Source: Parapedobacter pyrenivorans_A
GTDB taxonomy: Bacteria > Bacteroidota > Bacteroidia > Sphingobacteriales > Sphingobacteriaceae
Direction: 5' to 3'
Assembly: GCF_041925275.1 (NCBI RefSeq)
Contig: NZ_JBHEUZ010000002.1
Location: 62,001-126,000, forward strand
DNA length: 64,000 nt
Position numbers and translations under genes: made by a program. Below the pieces are notes generated by a model. That model searched no databases. It saw only the letters and a list, made by a program, of their open reading frames with translations, and was not told the origin of the DNA. This document shows, piece after piece, positions 35,062 through 44,437 of the stretch. How positions within the stretch are numbered: the stretch's first letter is position 1; the number at the start of each line of letters is the position of its first letter.

Positions 35062-36369
35062 TTATTGTTTATTGTTTAACAATGCAAATACACCTTCGTT
35101 TTCCAATATCCACAGGCCGATTCGGTCATCGGTAATGCCCTTCCGAAGGCGATAATCGAATACAGGCTTTCCGTCGACCATATCGATAGGTAGGTAATAG
35201 AAGCTGATGTGCTGGTTCGCGGCCAACGCTTGGGCAGCTTCTACGATATGCGTGGAAATGATAAAAAAGCCCTTGTTGATAGCAGCAAATGCCTGTACGA
35301 TACGGAGTGAGCCTTCGTAGGCATCTTTTACATTGGTACCACGGAACAACTCATCGAAGATGACCAGTAGACGATCGGTTTGTTGGATACGTTCGGCAAC
35401 CAGCTTCACCCGTTTCACTTCCGTGTAGAAATGGCTATAGCCTGCGCCGATATTGTCGGCGAGGTTGATGGTGGTGATGAGCCCATTGAGTAGGCAGGTT
35501 TGCATTCGTACTGCCGGCACCGGGAAACCGAGGTGGGCAAGGTAAACCGCAATACCCACCGCCTTCATAAGCGTTGATTTACCCGCCATATTTGCTCCCG
35601 TGATGAAGTTGAGCCGCCGATCGGATGTCAAGGAGACATTGTTGGGTGTCGGGTTATCGAGCAACGGGTGGAAAACGCCTTCGAGTTGCAGGGCCTCCTC
35701 ATCGTGAAACTCAGGGAAGGTGAATCCGTACCTGCGGGTCGCGATGGCTATGGCTTGATAGGCATCGAGCAGATAGACCTGGTCGAGCAAATTCAGCGTT
35801 TCCTGATGGAACTTATTGCGGAGCAGGTAGTCGATGTATTCCACATGGTACCGCCCCATGCGCTTTTCTGGTGCTGTTATGTAGGCAGCAAGCAGCGGGT
35901 GCTCGCTTAACCGAGCAAGGGTGTTACGGAGATCAGCCAGAAGGGGGGTATCATTGCCCGGTGGGTAGGCGTTACAGTGTACGGTGACGAATGCCAGGAT
36001 ATCCAAGACCTCAGCTATGCCACGGCGCTTGGTATAATACGTTTGGTTGGGCGAGAAAAAGTGGGCCATGGCATTACGGATACCACCATATACCGAAAAT
36101 GACGCCGGCCGGTCGGGCCGCTTGAGGTAGTAGTCCATAAAGTCGACCGCTGTCTTATCGAAAGTGAGCTCTACAGCTTTTTCCACAAAGAACCGGATAT
36201 TGGACCTACGGATCGCTAGTTCGTTGTGGTTGGCAAGTGGTTTGCCGAACAGTTCGCGTAATGCATCTTCACCACCGTGTGTCTCAGTGTGGTTAAAACA
36301 GCCAAATACGCTGTCGCTGAGCTCATCTAGCAATTGCAGGTCTATCCGGGTTTGTTGATCTAAAAACAT
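35062..36369 (-). CDS. MutS-family ATPase lacking the mismatch-recognition domain
   Basis: The 435-residue protein has a MutS core (helical lever region ~1-230) and a C-terminal ABC-type ATPase. Walker A is GANMAGKST (258-266), Walker B is LLVIFDELFRGTN and the His switch is FFIISTHIVEAAQAL. It lacks the N-terminal mismatch-binding and connector domains and the Smr nuclease of MutS2, so it is one of the short Bacteroidota MutS-related proteins of unknown role. Its start codon abuts the stop of the FG-GAP gene with no gap, implying coupled translation. Confidence 0.85.
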   Translation of the reverse strand: MFLDQQTRIDLQLLDELSDSVFGCFNHTETHGGEDALRELFGKPLANHNELAIRRSNIRFFVEKAVELTFDKTAVDFMDYYLKRPDRPASFSVYGGIRNAMAHFFSPNQTYYTKRRGIAEVLDILAFVTVHCNAYPPGNDTPLLADLRNTLARLSEHPLLAAYITAPEKRMGRYHVEYIDYLLRNKFHQETLNLLDQVYLLDAYQAIAIATRRYGFTFPEFHDEEALQLEGVFHPLLDNPTPNNVSLTSDRRLNFITGANMAGKSTLMKAVGIAVYLAHLGFPVPAVRMQTCLLNGLITTINLADNIGAGYSHFYTEVKRVKLVAERIQQTDRLLVIFDELFRGTNVKDAYEGSLRIVQAFAAINKGFFIISTHIVEAAQALAANQHISFYYLPIDMVDGKPVFDYRLRKGITDDRIGLWILENEGVFALLNNKQ

Positions 36370-37632
36370 TTACTCTATTCCAGTTCCTGGTGCTGGGTTC
36401 GCTTTTCCCAATAACAGGCGCCCCTGCGAGCCCCACCCCCCAATGAATGCGTCGGCGATGCCATCACCGTTCAGATCGCCTACGGTGATGTTCCAGTTGC
36501 GGCCCACCACCGATGGAGGGAGGACATCGTCGGTTACGTCCGTGAAATGGCCTGTTCCATCGTTGCGGAAGGCGCGTAATCGTTCTTCAGAGAAGCCCGG
36601 AATAGCGATGGCGCTCAATAACAAGTCAATGTGGCCGTCGTGGTCGAAATCGATTTCGCGTGCCGAATAGGTGGAATATTTATAAGCGGGCATGCGTTGT
36701 GTGGTTTCGTCGGTAAACCGCGCTTGACCATCGTTTATGAGTATGCGGGCAACCGGGTTCTTGTCCCACTTGCCTCCATTGCTGGTGATGTTGGCAAAAA
36801 CGATGTCCAAATCGCCGTCGCCATCGACATCGAACACCAATGCTTCACGTGTTTCCAACGGCTCGGGCAAATCGAGTTGGTCGGCATGCTCGGTAAATCG
36901 ACCCGTGCCGTCGTTGAGGAGCAAGCGGTTTGGCGGTACCTCATTGCCTATCACCATATCGAGGTGGCCATCGTCGTTAAAATCGGCCAGTTTGATGCTT
37001 TGCGTGGCGTCATTGACCTGTGGCAGGTTTTCGGCTGTGCGGTCTATGAAATACCCGGGGCGCCCCGGATCGTTTAACCAAAGGAAGTTTTGACCATCCT
37101 TCCCAGAATTGCCTACCACGATGTCGGGGCGGCCATCGCCATCCAGGTCGCCTACATCGAGACCGTTACCCTCACTCTTACCCAGCAGGCGGTTGCTCAC
37201 ATTGCGGAAAGTGCCATCGCCATTGCCAAGGTAATACTCATGGGTTTGGTCATCTTCGGCTACAAACACCACATCGATATGGCCATCGCCATCGAAATCG
37301 ACTGCGCGCACGTGTTCGGTATCGTGCTTGGCGGCCTTGAACACGCTACGCTGCCAGCTGAGCACACCTTTGCCATCGTTGATATACAGCCGGTTCTCGT
37401 CCGCTTCGAGGGCGGCGATGACATCCAAGTCGCCATCGCCATCCACATCGGCGAAGGCTACTTCGAGGATATGTGCTTCGGGATCTTCCGGCACGTGGGT
37501 GGCGGTGACATCGATGAAATGGCGGGTTTCCATTCCCTGTTCGGCAGGTAAGGATGAGCCGCATGACCAAGCCATTCCGCCAGCGGCCAACAAGACCCCT
37601 ATTTTTGTCGTTTTCGGATTTGTCGCATTCAT
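36370..37632 (-). CDS. FG-GAP/VCBS beta-propeller lipoprotein
   Basis: The 420-residue exported protein has an N-terminal signal with a plausible lipobox cysteine (MAWSC, ~24). A seven-bladed FG-GAP propeller fills ~40-415. Calcium loops repeat as DVDGDGDLD, DFDGDGHID, DLDGDGRPD, DFNDDGHLD, DVDGDGDLD, DFDHDGHID and DLNGDGIAD. Such proteins bind calcium and ligands at the surface and often accompany glycan-utilisation genes. It lies 29 bases after a sulfatase and directly before the MutS-like gene. Confidence 0.87.
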   Translation of the reverse strand: MNATNPKTTKIGVLLAAGGMAWSCGSSLPAEQGMETRHFIDVTATHVPEDPEAHILEVAFADVDGDGDLDVIAALEADENRLYINDGKGVLSWQRSVFKAAKHDTEHVRAVDFDGDGHIDVVFVAEDDQTHEYYLGNGDGTFRNVSNRLLGKSEGNGLDVGDLDGDGRPDIVVGNSGKDGQNFLWLNDPGRPGYFIDRTAENLPQVNDATQSIKLADFNDDGHLDMVIGNEVPPNRLLLNDGTGRFTEHADQLDLPEPLETREALVFDVDGDGDLDIVFANITSNGGKWDKNPVARILINDGQARFTDETTQRMPAYKYSTYSAREIDFDHDGHIDLLLSAIAIPGFSEERLRAFRNDGTGHFTDVTDDVLPPSVVGRNWNITVGDLNGDGIADAFIGGWGSQGRLLLGKANPAPGTGIE

Positions 37633-37661
37633 TGGTTGGTTTTGTTAAGTGAACAATGGGG

Positions 37662-39104
37662 TTATTTCAATTCATCGATCCTACCGGGCTCCCGCAGGTT
37701 TTTTCCAGCTACGCCGGTGAGCGCATCACCCATATCGGCACGGGCCCTTTCAGCCAGCCGTAGCATCGCTTCGACTATCCGGGGGTGTTCGGCAGCCACA
37801 TTCGTAGCTTCGCTGATGTCTTTGCCAAGGTGGTATAGCTCGGGTGTTTCCATTTTGGTCATCTCGTACTTGATGGGGATGCCGTCATCGCGGCGCGGTT
37901 GATCAGACTTGAGGGTGCGGTAGGCGTGCGGCAGGTAGAGTTTCCATTCGCCCATGATGACCGCCTGGAGCTCATTGCGGTTGTAATAGATATAGTAGGC
38001 CTCATGGGGCGTTTTTGCCCCATCTGCCACTTGCATGAGTTGCCCGATGTCGAGCCCATCGATGTGACGGCGGGGAAGTTCCGCCCCGGCTATCCACGCG
38101 ATGGTAGGTAACACGTCGATAGTCATGGCAGGCTCGGCCTGTATTTTGCCGGCCGGTAGATTGCCGGGCCAACGCATGATGCAGGGCACGCGGATACCGC
38201 CTTCCCACGAAGTGCCTTTGCCCTCGCGCAATGGGAGAGCCTCGCCGCTGTGCCCGCTATAGGAAAGCCAGGGCCCATTATCGGAGGCAAAGATCACTAA
38301 GGTGCGGTCGTCCAAGCCGTATCGGTTTAGCGTTTGCAACACCTGCCCCACGGACCAGTCGATTTCCATAATCACGTCGCCGTATAATCCCCTTTCAGAT
38401 TGGCCCTTAAACTTGTCGGACACGGCCAATGGCACGTGGGGCATGCTGTGGGCGAGGTAGAGAAAAAAGGGTTCATCTTTATTCCGTGCGATAAAATCAA
38501 TAGCCCGCTCGGTATACTGCGTGGTAAGCAGGTCTTGATTGTTGACCGTATCGATAACGCGTTCGTTTTCGTACAGAGGCAAGGGTGGGTAGTAGTTTTT
38601 ATTCTCTGGATGGTGCGGCCACATGTCGTTGGAGTACGGAAGACCGAAGAACTCGTCGAACCCTTGCCGTGTGGGAAGGAAGGGCGTGTGGTGGCCGAGG
38701 TGCCATTTGCCGATAGCGGCGGTGTGGTAACCCAGCGGTTTAAGCATTTCGGCGATGGTCATCTCGTCGGGATGGAGGCCGTGTTTGGCGGTGTGGTCGA
38801 GCGCGCCATGGATACCGAGCCTATTGGGATAACATCCCGTAAGCAAGGCAGCTCGGGATGCGGAGCAGACAGCCTGTGCCGCGTGGAAGTTTGTGAATTG
38901 CACCCCTTCTGCGGCCATTCGGTCGAGATTGGGCGTCTGGATATCGGGCGAACCGAATACACCGACATCCTGGTACCCTTGGTCGTCGGTAAAGATGATG
39001 ACGACGTTCGGTTTCTGCCTTGCAGGCGCTACTTGCGCATCGGCGACGGCGGATACCAAGCACATGGCGGATAACAGCAGGGGGCCTGTCGACGGTATGG
39101 TCAT
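37662..39104 (-). CDS. Cys-type sulfatase, exported
   Basis: The 480-residue S1-family sulfatase has a signal peptide (LLLSAMCLVSAVADAQ), metal site IIFTDDQGYQDVG and signature CSASRAALLTG with Cys80. Here the usual proline of C-x-P-S-R is alanine, a variant tolerated in many sulfatases. KWHLGHH and FASDNGPW complete the active site. Overall it resembles N-acetylgalactosamine-6-sulfatase-like enzymes, but the substrate is not readable. It is the first gene of a tight run with the FG-GAP lipoprotein, MutS-like, radical SAM and rhomboid genes. Confidence 0.92.
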   Translation of the reverse strand: MTIPSTGPLLLSAMCLVSAVADAQVAPARQKPNVVIIFTDDQGYQDVGVFGSPDIQTPNLDRMAAEGVQFTNFHAAQAVCSASRAALLTGCYPNRLGIHGALDHTAKHGLHPDEMTIAEMLKPLGYHTAAIGKWHLGHHTPFLPTRQGFDEFFGLPYSNDMWPHHPENKNYYPPLPLYENERVIDTVNNQDLLTTQYTERAIDFIARNKDEPFFLYLAHSMPHVPLAVSDKFKGQSERGLYGDVIMEIDWSVGQVLQTLNRYGLDDRTLVIFASDNGPWLSYSGHSGEALPLREGKGTSWEGGIRVPCIMRWPGNLPAGKIQAEPAMTIDVLPTIAWIAGAELPRRHIDGLDIGQLMQVADGAKTPHEAYYIYYNRNELQAVIMGEWKLYLPHAYRTLKSDQPRRDDGIPIKYEMTKMETPELYHLGKDISEATNVAAEHPRIVEAMLRLAERARADMGDALTGVAGKNLREPGRIDELK

Positions 39105-39282
39105 AATCGTTGTCTTTATAAGGAATCCTATGATGATTCAACAGCTAATGTACGGAAATATTTTCCGATGGAGCGGTTCAAGGGAAGTTTGGTTGGCGAA
39201 GATTCACGATCATTGTGCGGTAGCATTATCCTTGCCATGGCAGCGGAGTGCCTATTATATTGCATATCATACGGATTTTAGC

Positions 39283-39290
39283 TAAGTTTG
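39283..39290 (+). promoter_or_regulatory. -7 promoter element for the DUF4833 gene
   Basis: TAAGTTTG fits TAnnTTTG exactly. It excludes the TTG at 39288 as a start codon and supports the ATG at 39309, which is preceded by AGGAGG at 39297-39302, an unusually strong Shine-Dalgarno for this phylum. Confidence 0.55.
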
Positions 39291-39308
39291 GGGAAAAGGA
39301 GGCTGCTT

Positions 39309-39923
39309 ATGCTGAGATACCCGCTCTTACGTCCGTGTGCTTTTCACCATTTGCGTCTACGCCGGGGTGCAAAAGGCAGTCTATGTGTTTTGCTCTTTTT
39401 CTCGGGGTTTAGTTTGGCTGCGCAGGAGCGCCAATCAGCAAAAAAAGTCGTGGTTGACAGCCTTCCGGTGCCAAACGAACCGAACCAGCTATTCTACTTG
39501 CAGCGTGATCCGGATGCCAACACGGTCATCTACCAACTCAACATGGAAGAGGGGGTTGTTGACCCCGATGAGCCGGTAAATGTCTATTGGATCCGCTATG
39601 CGGAGGGCGGTCTACGTAAAGGGTTGAATTATCTGCAACGTACCCTGGCATACGGCATTAGTCATAGATCGCTTGGCAATGGGGAGTTTGAATTAGTACT
39701 CGCCGCCTATAAGGACCACCCGTTGCGGTTGGCATATTGCGAAAAGAGTAAATCCTACAAGGTGTATACCACTATCAAAAATCGGGAAGCGGTCTTAGAA
39801 CGTATTTTTGTACGTATCGATGGAGGTAGTGTGCTCAGTCCGAATATCCTATACTTTGAATTGACGGGTCGAGACACTACGACCCATGCACGCGTAAGCG
39901 AACAGATAAAGCCGGTTCAATAA
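39309..39923 (+). CDS. DUF4833 domain protein, exported
   Basis: The ~204-residue protein has a signal region (GSLCVLLFFSGFSLAAQ). The DUF4833 body contains NQLFYLQRDPDANTVIYQLN, VNVYWIRYAEGG, LNYLQRTLAYGI and the final FELTGRDTTTH. Function is unknown; it looks like a small periplasmic or outer-membrane-associated beta protein. It is divergent from the sulfatase and its last seven bases overlap the convergent bshC. Confidence 0.8.
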   Translation: MLRYPLLRPCAFHHLRLRRGAKGSLCVLLFFSGFSLAAQERQSAKKVVVDSLPVPNEPNQLFYLQRDPDANTVIYQLNMEEGVVDPDEPVNVYWIRYAEGGLRKGLNYLQRTLAYGISHRSLGNGEFELVLAAYKDHPLRLAYCEKSKSYKVYTTIKNREAVLERIFVRIDGGSVLSPNILYFELTGRDTTTHARVSEQIKPVQ

Positions 39924-41509
39924 ATGATGGTAAACTTGAAATCCAACGGGTTGAAGTGATGGATGAGCTCGTCGATGAGGCGGTCGCCATAACGCACATA
40001 CAACGGACCCATATTTTCCGACCGTTCCTGCAACACCCCACCTGGAAAAAGCTTTTCCTTGATACGGTCAATCTGGATCAGCGCATCTTCATGGTTACGC
40101 TTATCGGCTTTAAGCAACTTCTTCTCCAAATTGTGGATGGCTTTTTTCAGCCGTGCTTTCACCGCATCTGTACTAGGGCCCAAGCTCGGATCGATTTTAT
40201 GGGCGCGCAGACGCAGCTTGCTGAAGATGGCGTTTAGTTCCATCCACTCGTCGTTGAGTGTAAGCCGGTGTTTGGTGTGGCGGCGGACATATTCTTTCTT
40301 GAGTTCTTCCGTGTCTTTGAAAATACTTCGGAAGGTCAAGTTGAGCCGAAGCACCTTCACCGACATGTTGTCGTCGGTGATCATCGCCGAGTTGCGGGGT
40401 ACGAGGATCGGGAAATCCAAGCCGTAGTGCTCAAAACATGATTTCAGTTGTAACCAATAGGCAACCTCAGCGCCTCCGCCGATGTAGGCAAGGTTTGGCA
40501 ATATCACTTCTTGGTACAGGGGGCGCATCACCACATTCGGACTGAAACGCTCGGGGTGTTGTTGTATTTCCACTTTGAGTTCGTCTTCCGAAAAATAAAT
40601 CCCTTGGTTAAGCACCTCAAACCGGGCGTCTTCACGCTTTACAATACGCTCGCGGAATCCATCGGTGAGGTAGAAGAAATTGATTTCGCGGGCATGCACT
40701 TGTGCGGTAAATCCGGCCGCATGCAATGCTTCCGACGTTTTTTCAATAGCCGAGTGGCTGTATAATCCAAGGATATCCCGCTCGATGAAGGGTGCGAAGC
40801 GTTGTTTGAGCGTTGCCTCGTCTGCATCGATGATTACAAGACCGTGGGCACCGAACAGTCCGTTGACCAAATGCCTCGTGGCATCCGCCAGGTTATCGTG
40901 TTTCAGGTAGGCTGCCTCAACCAAGGCGGCCAATTTGGATGAGTTGTCCGAAAGGCCAAGTGTACGTTGGTATTCACGTACGGTATCCGTCAACCCGGCC
41001 GTCTTCATACGCCCCGTCGCTCCCACGGCGGGGATGTCCCATACGATCTTCTTGCCGTGAAGCCTCGTATGATTGATTTCGGCAAAATCGTGGTCTTCGG
41101 TCGCCATCCAATAAACAGGTACAAAGTTGTACTCGGGGAAGGCTATTTTGAGATCGCGGGCAAGCCGTATGGTGGTGGCTATTTTAAAAATGAAATACAG
41201 CGGCCCTGTGAAGATGTTGAGTTGGTGGCCGGTGGTAACGGTAAAAGTACGTTCGTCTGCCAGGGCATCAATGTTGGTTGCAACAGTGGGGTGCTGCTGC
41301 AGGGCAGCACCGTATTGGTGGCGCAATACCTGCACCAAAGTGGCCCGGTCGGTTTTGCCGGCCTTGGTTTCCAATTGGCGGGCAAACCCTTCAATCGTTG
41401 GCTTATTCCCCGCGAAATTAGCCAGCGATGGGTCGTTACTTAAATATGCCAGCAATGTTTTTGAAAAGCTGTTGGTGTCTTTGTAATCTATGTAGGTGGC
41501 CTTCATCAA
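39917..41509 (-). CDS. bshC: Bacillithiol biosynthesis cysteine-adding enzyme
   Basis: The 530-residue protein matches BshC. TTGHQLNIFTGPLYFIFKI is the Rossmann nucleotide-binding start, FVPVYWMATEDHDFAEINH the conserved active-site segment and PNLAYIGGGAEVAYWLQLK another landmark; a C-terminal coiled coil follows (KKAIHNLEKKLLKADKRNHE). It joins cysteine to GlcN-malate in the last step of bacillithiol, the low-molecular-weight thiol of many Bacteroidota and Firmicutes. Start may be the second Met. It follows rimO on the same strand after 45 bases. Confidence 0.93.
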   Translation of the reverse strand: MMKATYIDYKDTNSFSKTLLAYLSNDPSLANFAGNKPTIEGFARQLETKAGKTDRATLVQVLRHQYGAALQQHPTVATNIDALADERTFTVTTGHQLNIFTGPLYFIFKIATTIRLARDLKIAFPEYNFVPVYWMATEDHDFAEINHTRLHGKKIVWDIPAVGATGRMKTAGLTDTVREYQRTLGLSDNSSKLAALVEAAYLKHDNLADATRHLVNGLFGAHGLVIIDADEATLKQRFAPFIERDILGLYSHSAIEKTSEALHAAGFTAQVHAREINFFYLTDGFRERIVKREDARFEVLNQGIYFSEDELKVEIQQHPERFSPNVVMRPLYQEVILPNLAYIGGGAEVAYWLQLKSCFEHYGLDFPILVPRNSAMITDDNMSVKVLRLNLTFRSIFKDTEELKKEYVRRHTKHRLTLNDEWMELNAIFSKLRLRAHKIDPSLGPSTDAVKARLKKAIHNLEKKLLKADKRNHEDALIQIDRIKEKLFPGGVLQERSENMGPLYVRYGDRLIDELIHHFNPLDFKFTIIY

Positions 41510-41554
41510 TAAACAAAGATAGGCGTTGCGAGCGAAAACCGGGACGGATAACGA

Positions 41555-42889
41555 TTATTTGACAATCGTTCCATACAGGTCGAAATCTTCGGCCCTGTCT
41601 ATACGCACATGGGCGAAGCGCCCCAATGTAAGGTAGTTTTGCGCGGTAGGGATGAGTACTTCGTTGTCTACCTCGGGCGAATCGTATTCGGTACGGCCGA
41701 TGAAATAGTCACCCTCTACTTTATCCACCAGCACCTTGTAGGTATTCCCCACTTTCTGCTGGTTGATATCGAAGGAGATGCCTTGTTGGATGTCCATGAT
41801 CTGTTCCACGCGGTTGGCTTTTATTTCTTCGGGCACATCGTCTACCAAGGTGTGGGCATGGGTCTTTTCTTCGTGTGAGTAGGTAAAACAGCCGAGGCGG
41901 TCGAAACGCGTGTCGGCCACCCATTGCCGGAGCTCTTCAAAATCCCGTTCGGTTTCGCCGGGGTACCCGCAGATAAGTGTGGTGCGCAGGGCAATGTCCG
42001 GCACGCGGTCGCGTATGGCATTAACCAGGTCGATTGTCTTCTGCTTGGTGATGCCCCGCCGCATGGAGGTAAGCATGCGGTCGCTGACGTGCTGCAGGGG
42101 CATGTCGAGGTAATTGCAGATATTGGTACGCTCGTTCATCGCATCGAGGATGTCCATCGGAAAGCCCGACGGATAGGCATATTGCAGCCGTATCCATTCG
42201 ATACCTTCCACGTCTGATAGCCGGCGCAGTAAGTCAGCAAGGTTGCGCTTGCCGTATAGGTCGAGCCCATAGTAGGTTAGGTCCTGAGCGATGAGGATAA
42301 GTTCTTTGGTGCCATTTTTGGCCAACAACTGGGCCTCTTTCACAAGTGATTCCATCGGTGTGGATGCATGTTTCCCCCGCATCAGCGGGATGGCGCAGAA
42401 GGAACAGGGCCGGTTGCAGCCTTCCGCAATTTTGAAATACGCAAAATGTGACGGCGTGGTCAGCAAGCGCTCGCCAATCAGCTCGTGCTTGTAATCCGCC
42501 CCGACAGCACCAAGGAGGTCTTGCAAATCATGCGTGCCGAAGTAGGCGTCTACGTTGGGTATTTCGCTTTGCAGTTCCGGTTTGTAACGTTCCGATAAGC
42601 ACCCAGTAACGATGACCTTACCAACCTTGCCCGCATCTTTGAGCGCGCTGTATTGCAGGATGGTATCGATCGATTCCTGCTTTGCGTTGTCTATGAACCC
42701 ACAGGTATTGATGACCACGATATCGTCGGTCTGTATATCAGCCGACTCATGCACTACCGGCATATCGTTGCCCCGCAGTTGGCCCATCAGCACCTCACTG
42801 TCGTGTATATTTTTGGAGCAGCCCAATGTAACCACGTTTACGCGCGGTTTCTGGGGTACGTCTGCCGGTTTTACTTGTTTCGTCTTCAT
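41555..42889 (-). CDS. rimO: Ribosomal protein S12 methylthiotransferase
   Basis: The 444-residue protein has three modules. The N-terminal UPF0004 domain carries cluster cysteines Cys24, Cys63 and Cys97. The radical SAM domain has CNRPCSFC (Cys158, 162, 165). A C-terminal TRAM domain follows (VEGDYFIGRTEYDSPEVDNEVLI). TLGCSKNIHDSEVL distinguishes RimO from MiaB. It adds a methylthio group to Asp89 of S12. It lies 12 bases after ftsY and is probably co-transcribed. Confidence 0.95.
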   Translation of the reverse strand: MKTKQVKPADVPQKPRVNVVTLGCSKNIHDSEVLMGQLRGNDMPVVHESADIQTDDIVVINTCGFIDNAKQESIDTILQYSALKDAGKVGKVIVTGCLSERYKPELQSEIPNVDAYFGTHDLQDLLGAVGADYKHELIGERLLTTPSHFAYFKIAEGCNRPCSFCAIPLMRGKHASTPMESLVKEAQLLAKNGTKELILIAQDLTYYGLDLYGKRNLADLLRRLSDVEGIEWIRLQYAYPSGFPMDILDAMNERTNICNYLDMPLQHVSDRMLTSMRRGITKQKTIDLVNAIRDRVPDIALRTTLICGYPGETERDFEELRQWVADTRFDRLGCFTYSHEEKTHAHTLVDDVPEEIKANRVEQIMDIQQGISFDINQQKVGNTYKVLVDKVEGDYFIGRTEYDSPEVDNEVLIPTAQNYLTLGRFAHVRIDRAEDFDLYGTIVK

Positions 42890-42901
42890 GAATGGTTATG
42901 G

Positions 42902-43864
42902 TCATTTGAACAGGGAGTCGACAAACTCCTTCTTGTTGAACAGTTGGAGGTCGTCCATTTTCTCGCCCACGCCGATGTATTTCACGGGTATCTTGAACTG
43001 GTCGGATATGCCAATCACCACGCCTCCCTTGGCGGTACCGTCGAGTTTGGTGAGCGCCAGTGCATTCACATCGGTAGCTTGGGTAAACTGCTTGCACTGT
43101 TCAATGGCATTTTGACCGGTAGAGGCGTCGAGTACCAACAGGATTTCGTGGGGTGCACCCGGCACGATCTTCTGCATCACCTGCTTGATCTTCGTCAGCT
43201 CATTCATGAGAGCTACCTTGTTGTGGAGCCTGCCAGCAGTATCGATGATAGCCACATCGTCTCCATTGGCCACGGCAGATTTGACGGTGTCAAACGCCAC
43301 GGAGGCAGGATCCGAACCCATGGCCTGTGCCACCACGCGCACGCCCACGCGTTCTCCCCATAGCCTGATCTGGTCTACGGCTGCCGCCCGGAACGTGTCG
43401 GCGGCACCCAGTACCACCTTGTTCCCGGCTTGTTTGAGTTGATGGGCCAACTTACCGATGGTAGTTGTTTTGCCCACGCCATTTACGCCCACCACCATGA
43501 TCACATACGGCTTGTGTTCGCCGTATTCGAAGTGTTCGAAATCGGCGCTGTTGTTTTCCGCGAGCAGTGCTTGGATTTCATCGCGCAGGAGGGCGTTCAG
43601 CTCCGACGTGTTGATGTACTTGTCGCGCGCCACACGGGCTTCGATGCGTTCGATGATCTTGAGCGTGGTGGTTACGCCCACATCCGACGTAACGAGCACT
43701 TCTTCCAACTCATCAAGTACGTCGTCATCCACCGTTGATTTGCCAACCACCGCCTTGGTGATCTTGGATAAAAACCCTTCTTTGGTCTTCTCTAAACCCT
43801 TATCGAGCGCCTCCTGGGCTTCCGGTGTTTCCTGCTTTTTCTTGAAAAAATCAAATAGTCCCAT
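42902..43864 (-). CDS. ftsY: Signal recognition particle receptor FtsY
   Basis: The 320-residue protein has the NG GTPase core: GVNGVGKTTTIGKLA (P-loop, G1), DTFRAAAVDQ (G2), DTAGRLHNK (G3) and TKLDGTAKGG (G4), with GEKMDDLQLFN at the end. The acidic A domain is very short, as usual in Bacteroidota. It docks ribosome-SRP complexes at the membrane. It lies 114 bases after the DUF4295 gene, separated by a terminator and a perfect palindrome, so it probably has its own promoter. Confidence 0.96.
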   Translation of the reverse strand: MGLFDFFKKKQETPEAQEALDKGLEKTKEGFLSKITKAVVGKSTVDDDVLDELEEVLVTSDVGVTTTLKIIERIEARVARDKYINTSELNALLRDEIQALLAENNSADFEHFEYGEHKPYVIMVVGVNGVGKTTTIGKLAHQLKQAGNKVVLGAADTFRAAAVDQIRLWGERVGVRVVAQAMGSDPASVAFDTVKSAVANGDDVAIIDTAGRLHNKVALMNELTKIKQVMQKIVPGAPHEILLVLDASTGQNAIEQCKQFTQATDVNALALTKLDGTAKGGVVIGISDQFKIPVKYIGVGEKMDDLQLFNKKEFVDSLFK

Positions 43865-43879
43865 CGCTTAGTTGTCGTT

Positions 43880-43899
43880 GGGCCCGTTTAAACGGGCCC
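43880..43899. repeat. Perfect 20-bp GC/AT palindrome upstream of ftsY
   Basis: GGGCCCGTTTAAACGGGCCC is an exact palindrome 16 bases before the ftsY ATG. It lies downstream of the ribosomal-gene terminator, so it sits in the ftsY leader or promoter. As RNA it could form a 9-bp stem that would hinder ribosome entry; as DNA it could be an operator. Confidence 0.55.
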
Positions 43900-43917
43900 A
43901 CTAATTGCAAACATAAC

Positions 43918-43954
43918 AAAAAAGCCCTTCCGGTAGTTTCCCGAAACGGCTTTT
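43918..43954 (-). terminator. Terminator after rpmB-rpmG-DUF4295
   Basis: On the minus strand AAAAGCC (43954-43948) pairs with GGCTTTT (43926-43920), with further TTTCGG/CCGGAA pairing inside, and is followed by more T. It lies 25 bases after the DUF4295 stop. Confidence 0.75.
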
Positions 43955-43978
43955 CGCAATATTGATAGGCTACAGCGG

Positions 43979-44164
43979 TTACTCTGCAGCCGATTCCTCA
44001 ACGGCTACTTTTGCTGCCTCAACGGCATCTTTGATGTGGTCGTTGTGCGCAATCAGTTCCTTAAAGGTATATGCACCTGTTTTCGGGGATCTAACGGCGG
44101 TGATAACTTTGGTGTAATCCTTGCCTTTGCCCGTTTTGAGTGATGCTACTGCTTTCTTTGCCAT
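43979..44164 (-). CDS. DUF4295 small basic protein
   Basis: The 61-residue protein begins MAKKAVASLKTGKGKDYTKV and continues ITAVRSPKTGAYTFKE, the Bacteroidota-specific DUF4295 family. It is encoded next to rpmG and rpmB and is probably associated with the ribosome, though its role is unproven. The acidic/alanine tail (EAAKVAVEESAAE) is slightly longer than the usual ~50 residues. Confidence 0.88.
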   Translation of the reverse strand: MAKKAVASLKTGKGKDYTKVITAVRSPKTGAYTFKELIAHNDHIKDAVEAAKVAVEESAAE

Positions 44165-44210
44165 CTCTTTTTTTCATTATGCAGGTTGCTACCTGAAAGC
44201 AACCGCGGAT

Positions 44211-44393
44211 TTATTTAATCTCTTTGTGAACGGTAACGCGGCGCAACACCGGGTTGAATTTTTTCAGCTCAAGCCGCTCGGTGGTGTTTTTCTTGTTTTT
44301 GGTGGTGATGTAACGAGACATCCCCGGTTGACCGCTTTCTTTGTGCTCGGTGCATTCCAGAATGACCTGAACCCTATTTCCTTTTTTTGCCAT
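44211..44393 (-). CDS. rpmG: 50S ribosomal protein L33
   Basis: The 60-residue protein reads KGNRVQVILECTEHKESG, then RYITTKNKKNTTERLELKKF and NPVLRRVTVHKEIK, which is L33. It carries a single cysteine (Cys11) and none of the CxxC pairs of zinc-binding L33, so it is a zinc-independent form. It lies between rpmB (44 bases upstream) and DUF4295 (46 bases downstream). Confidence 0.96.
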   Translation of the reverse strand: MAKKGNRVQVILECTEHKESGQPGMSRYITTKNKKNTTERLELKKFNPVLRRVTVHKEIK

Positions 44394-44437
44394 TGCTTCG
44401 TTGTATTATAATCCGCCCAATCGACCCGGATAATTCT

